From positions 1-64,000 of the forward strand of contig FODP01000009.1 in the NCBI GenBank assembly GCA_900110395.1: a DNA stretch of 64,000 bases. The letters are read 5' to 3'. Origin of the DNA: Rhodospirillales bacterium URHD0017 (GTDB lineage: Bacteria > Pseudomonadota > Alphaproteobacteria > Reyranellales > Reyranellaceae). A program made the translations under genes and the position numbers. Below the pieces are notes generated by a model that was not told the DNA's origin, searched no databases, and saw nothing but the letters and a program-made list of their open reading frames with translations. Positions within the stretch are counted from its first letter, which is position 1; the number at the start of each line of letters is the position of its first letter. Shown here one piece after another: positions 61,054 to 64,000 of the stretch.

Positions 61054-61644
61054 ATGGAGACCATACCCGCCCGCCGTGGCAAGGCCACCCACCTCCGGCG
61101 CGGCCAGTCGATCCGCATCGTCAACACGCACGGCGCGCAGGTCGTCGACACCTGGGCCTTCACGGCGGGCATGCTGACCGAGTTCATGTCCATGGAGCAC
61201 ACGCGCGCCACGCTGACCCGGCTGCGGCCGACGGTCGGCGACGGCCTCTACACCAACCGGCGGCGCAAGATCCTGACCATGACCGAGGACACCAGCCGCG
61301 GCGATCACGACACGCTGATCGCGGCGTGTGACAGCGAGCGCTACATCCTGCTGGGCGTGAAGGAATATCACGACAACTGCACCGACAATCTCTACGCCGC
61401 CCTGCAGGCGCTGGGCCTGACGCCGCCGGAATGCCCGAGCCCGCTCAATCTCTTCATGAACATTCCCTGGACGGCCGGCGGCGCGCTCTCCTTCGATCCA
61501 CCGACCACCAAGCCCGGCGACTCGGTGACCCTGCGCGCCGAGCTCGACTGCATCGTCGCCCTGTCAGCCTGCCCGCAGGATATCCTGCCGATCAACGGCC
61601 GGACCGGCACGACGACCGAAGCCCACTACGAAATCACAGGCTGA
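61054..61644 (+). CDS. DUF1989 protein (urea carboxylase-associated type) B
   Basis: 196 residues, ATG at 61054, divergent from paralogue A with 32 bases between. It has the same fold marks in short form: METIPARRGKATHLRRGQSIRIVN, then FMSMEHTRATLTRL, ACDSERYILLGVKEYHDNCTDNLY (same Y-H-x-x-C-x-x-N-L as in A) and ALSACPQDI. It lacks the C-terminal Cys cluster and is about 90 residues shorter. Likely a metal-binding hydrolase or deiminase subunit in the cytoplasm. The following DUF1028 gene starts two bases after the stop. Confidence 0.82.
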   Translation: METIPARRGKATHLRRGQSIRIVNTHGAQVVDTWAFTAGMLTEFMSMEHTRATLTRLRPTVGDGLYTNRRRKILTMTEDTSRGDHDTLIAACDSERYILLGVKEYHDNCTDNLYAALQALGLTPPECPSPLNLFMNIPWTAGGALSFDPPTTKPGDSVTLRAELDCIVALSACPQDILPINGRTGTTTEAHYEITG

Positions 61645-61646
61645 CC

Positions 61647-62306
61647 ATGACCTTCTCGATCGCTGGAAGATGTGCCCGGACCGGCATGCTGGGCGCCGTC
61701 GTCACGACCTCGTCGATGGCGGTCGGCGGCCGCTGCGCCTACGCACAGGCCAATGTCGGCGCCGTGCTGACCCAGCACCGCACCGACCCCCGCCTTGGGC
61801 CGAAAATGCTCGAGCGGCTGCGCGAGGGCGCCGCGCCCGCCGCCATCCTGAAAGACTTCGAGAAGAGCGAGACCGGCATCGGCTGGCGCCAGCTCGCGAT
61901 CATCGACACCAAGGGCCAGGCCGCGTTCTTCAACGGCGCCAACATCTACTCGGTGTTCAAGGGCCTGGTCGGGCGCGACTGCGTGGCGGTGGGCAACATC
62001 ATCCGCAGCACCGACGTGGTCGACGCCATGGTTAAAAGCTTCGAGGCCAACGAAGCCCAGCCGCTGGCCGAGCGCCTGATGCGCGCCATCGAGGCGGGCG
62101 ACGCCGCGGGCGGCGAGCTGAAGCAGATCAAGTCGGCCGGCCTGATGGTCGCCCACCGCGAAAGCTTTCCCTTCGTCGACCTGCGCGTCGACCTCGATCC
62201 GCGGCCGCTGGTCCAGCTGCGCTTCCTGTGGGAGCTCTATCAGCCGACGGCGGACGAGTACGTCGTGCGCGCCGTCAATCCCGACAGCGCGCCGAAACCC
62301 GTCTAG
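61647..62306 (+). CDS. DUF1028 family protein
   Basis: 219 residues. It matches the DUF1028 (Ntn-hydrolase-like) pattern: MTFSIAGRCARTGMLGAVVTTSSMAVGGRCAYAQANVGAVLTQ, then DPRLGPKMLERL, and a VDLRVDLDPRPL C-terminal block. The Thr at position 2 after Met could act as an N-terminal nucleophile, as in Ntn hydrolases. It follows the DUF1989 gene two bases apart, and this pairing suggests a shared pathway. Its stop overlaps the stop of the convergent last gene. No reaction is known for the family. Confidence 0.85.
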   Translation: MTFSIAGRCARTGMLGAVVTTSSMAVGGRCAYAQANVGAVLTQHRTDPRLGPKMLERLREGAAPAAILKDFEKSETGIGWRQLAIIDTKGQAAFFNGANIYSVFKGLVGRDCVAVGNIIRSTDVVDAMVKSFEANEAQPLAERLMRAIEAGDAAGGELKQIKSAGLMVAHRESFPFVDLRVDLDPRPLVQLRFLWELYQPTADEYVVRAVNPDSAPKPV

Positions 62307-64000
62307 GCGACTTCGGGTTCGCGGCCGCGCAGGACCCGTCGCGCCAGGAGCACGACCACCACGAAGGCGATGGCCAGGGCAGCGAGCAAGCCGCTGTGCC
62401 GCCAGGCTGAGCCCGCCATCTGCTTCAGCCAGGTCGTGACGCGCCGTTGCCAGAAGGTCTTCGCTGCCTCGAAATCGGGCTCGACGCACGCCCGGCCGAA
62501 GTCCTTGGCCCACGCCTGATAGGCGCCGGTCGCGACGTAGCGCTTGTAGATGGCCGTGGCCCTGGCCTCGTCGCCGCTGTCGATGGCGTAGCGGGCCGCC
62601 CAGCAGAGCGTTGCGGCATAGGCCTGCGAGCGCTGCGGCAACAGGTCGGCCGCGGCAACGGCTTTGTCTGCGGCGATGGGGCGATAGTGGAACCGGGCAT
62701 CGGGCTTGGGCGCGCTGGCGGCGAAGCGATTTGCCTCGTCGGGCCCAAGCAGCGGGCTCGGTGATCGCGCCAAGCCGTTGGGACTGGCCTGGCCGTAGCC
62801 GTCAGGAAACGAACCATAGACCTCCCACATGTCGGGCGGCCCCGATGTTCCCGTAAGGCCCATACCCTGCACGCGGATCATCGTCGCCAGCCTGAACAAA
62901 GCCTCGCCGCGCGAGACTTTCTGCCATGGCCATTCGAACGACGGGGCGCTGGCCGCCTCGATGGCGGCGATATAGCCGCGGACATCCTCGACGTTGGCGC
63001 GGTTGCCGTCGGGTTCGTCCGACGTGCGGTCCGCCTTCTTCTCCGGAAAATAGGCGAGCGCTTCAGCCGTCCGTCCGGCGCGGACCAGGCGCCGCCCCAG
63101 CAAGCTGCGCAACCCCAAAATGGGAGAGGCCGACGAACGCCAGGCGTAATCCTTCGGCGGCGCCGGCGCCGCCGGCAGCCCGTCGACGAAGGTCTTCAGC
63201 TCATCGAGGGTCAGCACGCGCTCGGCGATATAGATGACATCGCCCCAATACGTGCCGGCCACCGGGAACAGGAGCTGCAGGGAATCGCGGTACTCGCCCT
63301 GGCTCAGCCGCATGACGGCGAGTTCGCCACGCAGCCGCGTCTTCGATCCGTCGTTCAGCGATTCCGCACCCGCCTGCTCGCTTGCAGTGAAGGCCGCCGT
63401 CCAGTCGCGCACGGCGGCTTCGCGATCGCCACGCCGCAAGGCGAGCTTGGCGCGCACCCACAGGCCCAATGGCTGGCTGGTCGCCGCCACCAGTCGCTCG
63501 GCGAGATCGTAGCGGCCGCCCTGGTAGGCAAGTGCCGCGAGACGATCGACATCGGCGCCCGATGGCGCCGCCTGAGACAACACGGCCTCAATGGCGCGCA
63601 CGGTTTCGGGGTCGCGGTTCTCCTTCTCGTCCCAGTATCCGCCGCCGCGCTCGAGCGAGACGAGATAGGCGACCACAAGCCGCTGGACCAGCGGATCGGC
63701 CATGGCGAGCTTGAGATCTTCCTCCTCGCGCAGCAGCAGCCGCGACACGTCGCCCAAGGACAGCAGCGCCGTCTGCGAGCCGCGGGCGGCCTGCTCGGCG
63801 TAGAGCCGGACTGCGTTGGCGATCAATCGTGCGAAGGCGCCATCGTCGATGTCGCTCGACGGCACCGGCCAGGGCGTCTCGATGAAGCCGGCTTCCACCA
63901 GGTCGAGCCGCGCCTCCTCGCCGAGGCTTGCGACGCCGAGCCCCATGGGATCGGGGGCGCCGGCCTCGGCGTAGCGGCGTGCGGCCTGGAAGGCGGCGCG
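62303..64000 (-). CDS. Large hypothetical protein with C-terminal membrane anchor (5' part outside window)
   Basis: At least 565 residues; the frame is open to the right edge, so the start is missing. The chain is helix-rich and Ala/Arg/Leu-rich with TPR/SEL1-like spacing (for example RYDLAERLVAATSQPLG and DEARATAIYKRYVATGAY), then a C-terminal transmembrane helix (SGLLAALAIAFVVVVLLARR) and a basic tail. It may be an inner-membrane protein with a large periplasmic helical-repeat domain. No named family recognised. Confidence 0.6.
   Translation of the reverse strand, partial: RAAFQAARRYAEAGAPDPMGLGVASLGEEARLDLVEAGFIETPWPVPSSDIDDGAFARLIANAVRLYAEQAARGSQTALLSLGDVSRLLLREEEDLKLAMADPLVQRLVVAYLVSLERGGGYWDEKENRDPETVRAIEAVLSQAAPSGADVDRLAALAYQGGRYDLAERLVAATSQPLGLWVRAKLALRRGDREAAVRDWTAAFTASEQAGAESLNDGSKTRLRGELAVMRLSQGEYRDSLQLLFPVAGTYWGDVIYIAERVLTLDELKTFVDGLPAAPAPPKDYAWRSSASPILGLRSLLGRRLVRAGRTAEALAYFPEKKADRTSDEPDGNRANVEDVRGYIAAIEAASAPSFEWPWQKVSRGEALFRLATMIRVQGMGLTGTSGPPDMWEVYGSFPDGYGQASPNGLARSPSPLLGPDEANRFAASAPKPDARFHYRPIAADKAVAAADLLPQRSQAYAATLCWAARYAIDSGDEARATAIYKRYVATGAYQAWAKDFGRACVEPDFEAAKTFWQRRVTTWLKQMAGSAWRHSGLLAALAIAFVVVVLLARRVLRGREPEVA

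Overview
The window looks like a piece of a GC-rich alphaproteobacterial chromosome, probably a metabolically versatile soil or freshwater organism of the Reyranella/Bradyrhizobium kind. This placement is inferred from gene content: many solute-binding-protein transporters, LLM-class oxidoreductases, a Bug-type receptor, an NdvA-like glucan exporter, and the short palindromic intergenic repeats common in that group. Codon use is strongly GC-biased, so most long antisense frames are shadows. Genes are tightly packed with many 4-bp start/stop overlaps, and no gene-free stretch exceeds about 300 bases.

Layout. 0-0.2 kb: 3' end of an IS1182-like transposase cut by the window edge. 0.5-5.1 kb: a complete branched-chain-amino-acid-type (Liv) ABC transporter. 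5.2-7.5 kb (minus): mutarotase, SDR dehydrogenase and a coupled membrane protein. 7.6-12.9 kb: a sugar-type ABC importer lacking its own ATPase, followed by an HpcH/HpaI aldolase and a cytosine-deaminase-like amidohydrolase. 12.9-18.1 kb: MFS transporter, ABC-F protein, two LLM oxidoreductases and a small exported protein. 18.2-20.9 kb (minus): an Ssu/Tau/Thi-type ABC importer. 21-26.6 kb: GST-like protein, NdvA-like exporter, M20 amidohydrolase, threonine-dehydratase-like enzyme, small exported protein and an Lrp regulator. The Lrp gene is divergent from phhA (phenylalanine 4-hydroxylase, 26.7 kb). 27.5-30.7 kb (minus): a frameshifted MFS gene coupled to an ADP-forming acyl-CoA synthetase. 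30.8-32.9 kb: Bug receptor, RidA-like protein and K+ channel. 33-39.4 kb: TRAP transporter with a PEP mutase/isocitrate lyase-family enzyme, a class III aminotransferase and a serine-glyoxylate-type aminotransferase. 39.4-48.5 kb: PF04392 receptor, beta carbonic anhydrase, two enoyl-CoA hydratases, a 2-keto-4-pentenoate hydratase-like protein, an amidohydrolase, GST/TetR and a carotenoid oxygenase.

48.5-51.9 kb is the accessory-looking part. It holds a DUF4198-like exported protein, fragments of small hypothetical genes, a membrane-anchored hypothetical, a stand-alone RusA-like nuclease and a detached 3' half of a tRNA-Glu(CTC). From about 49.5 to 51.9 kb it is visibly AT-richer than its surroundings. 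51.9-57.8 kb (minus) is a complete Dpp/Opp-type peptide transporter split by a 212-bp inverted repeat. 58-64 kb carries an MFS transporter, a perfect C28G28 palindrome inside an inverted repeat, a DUF1348 protein, two divergent DUF1989 paralogues next to a DUF1028 protein, and the 3' part of a large hypothetical membrane-anchored protein.

Three genes (27.9, 49.9 and 59.5 kb) each appear to be broken by one missing base at or beside a short G or C run, and the C28G28 tract is suspicious. Local sequence errors should therefore be considered before calling these pseudogenes. No CRISPR array, rRNA, intact tRNA or clearly new multi-gene system was recognised. The best candidates for new biology are the divergent DUF1989 pair with DUF1028, the RusA-like protein beside a tRNA-derived attachment-like sequence, and the channel with a cytosolic Cys/His tail.
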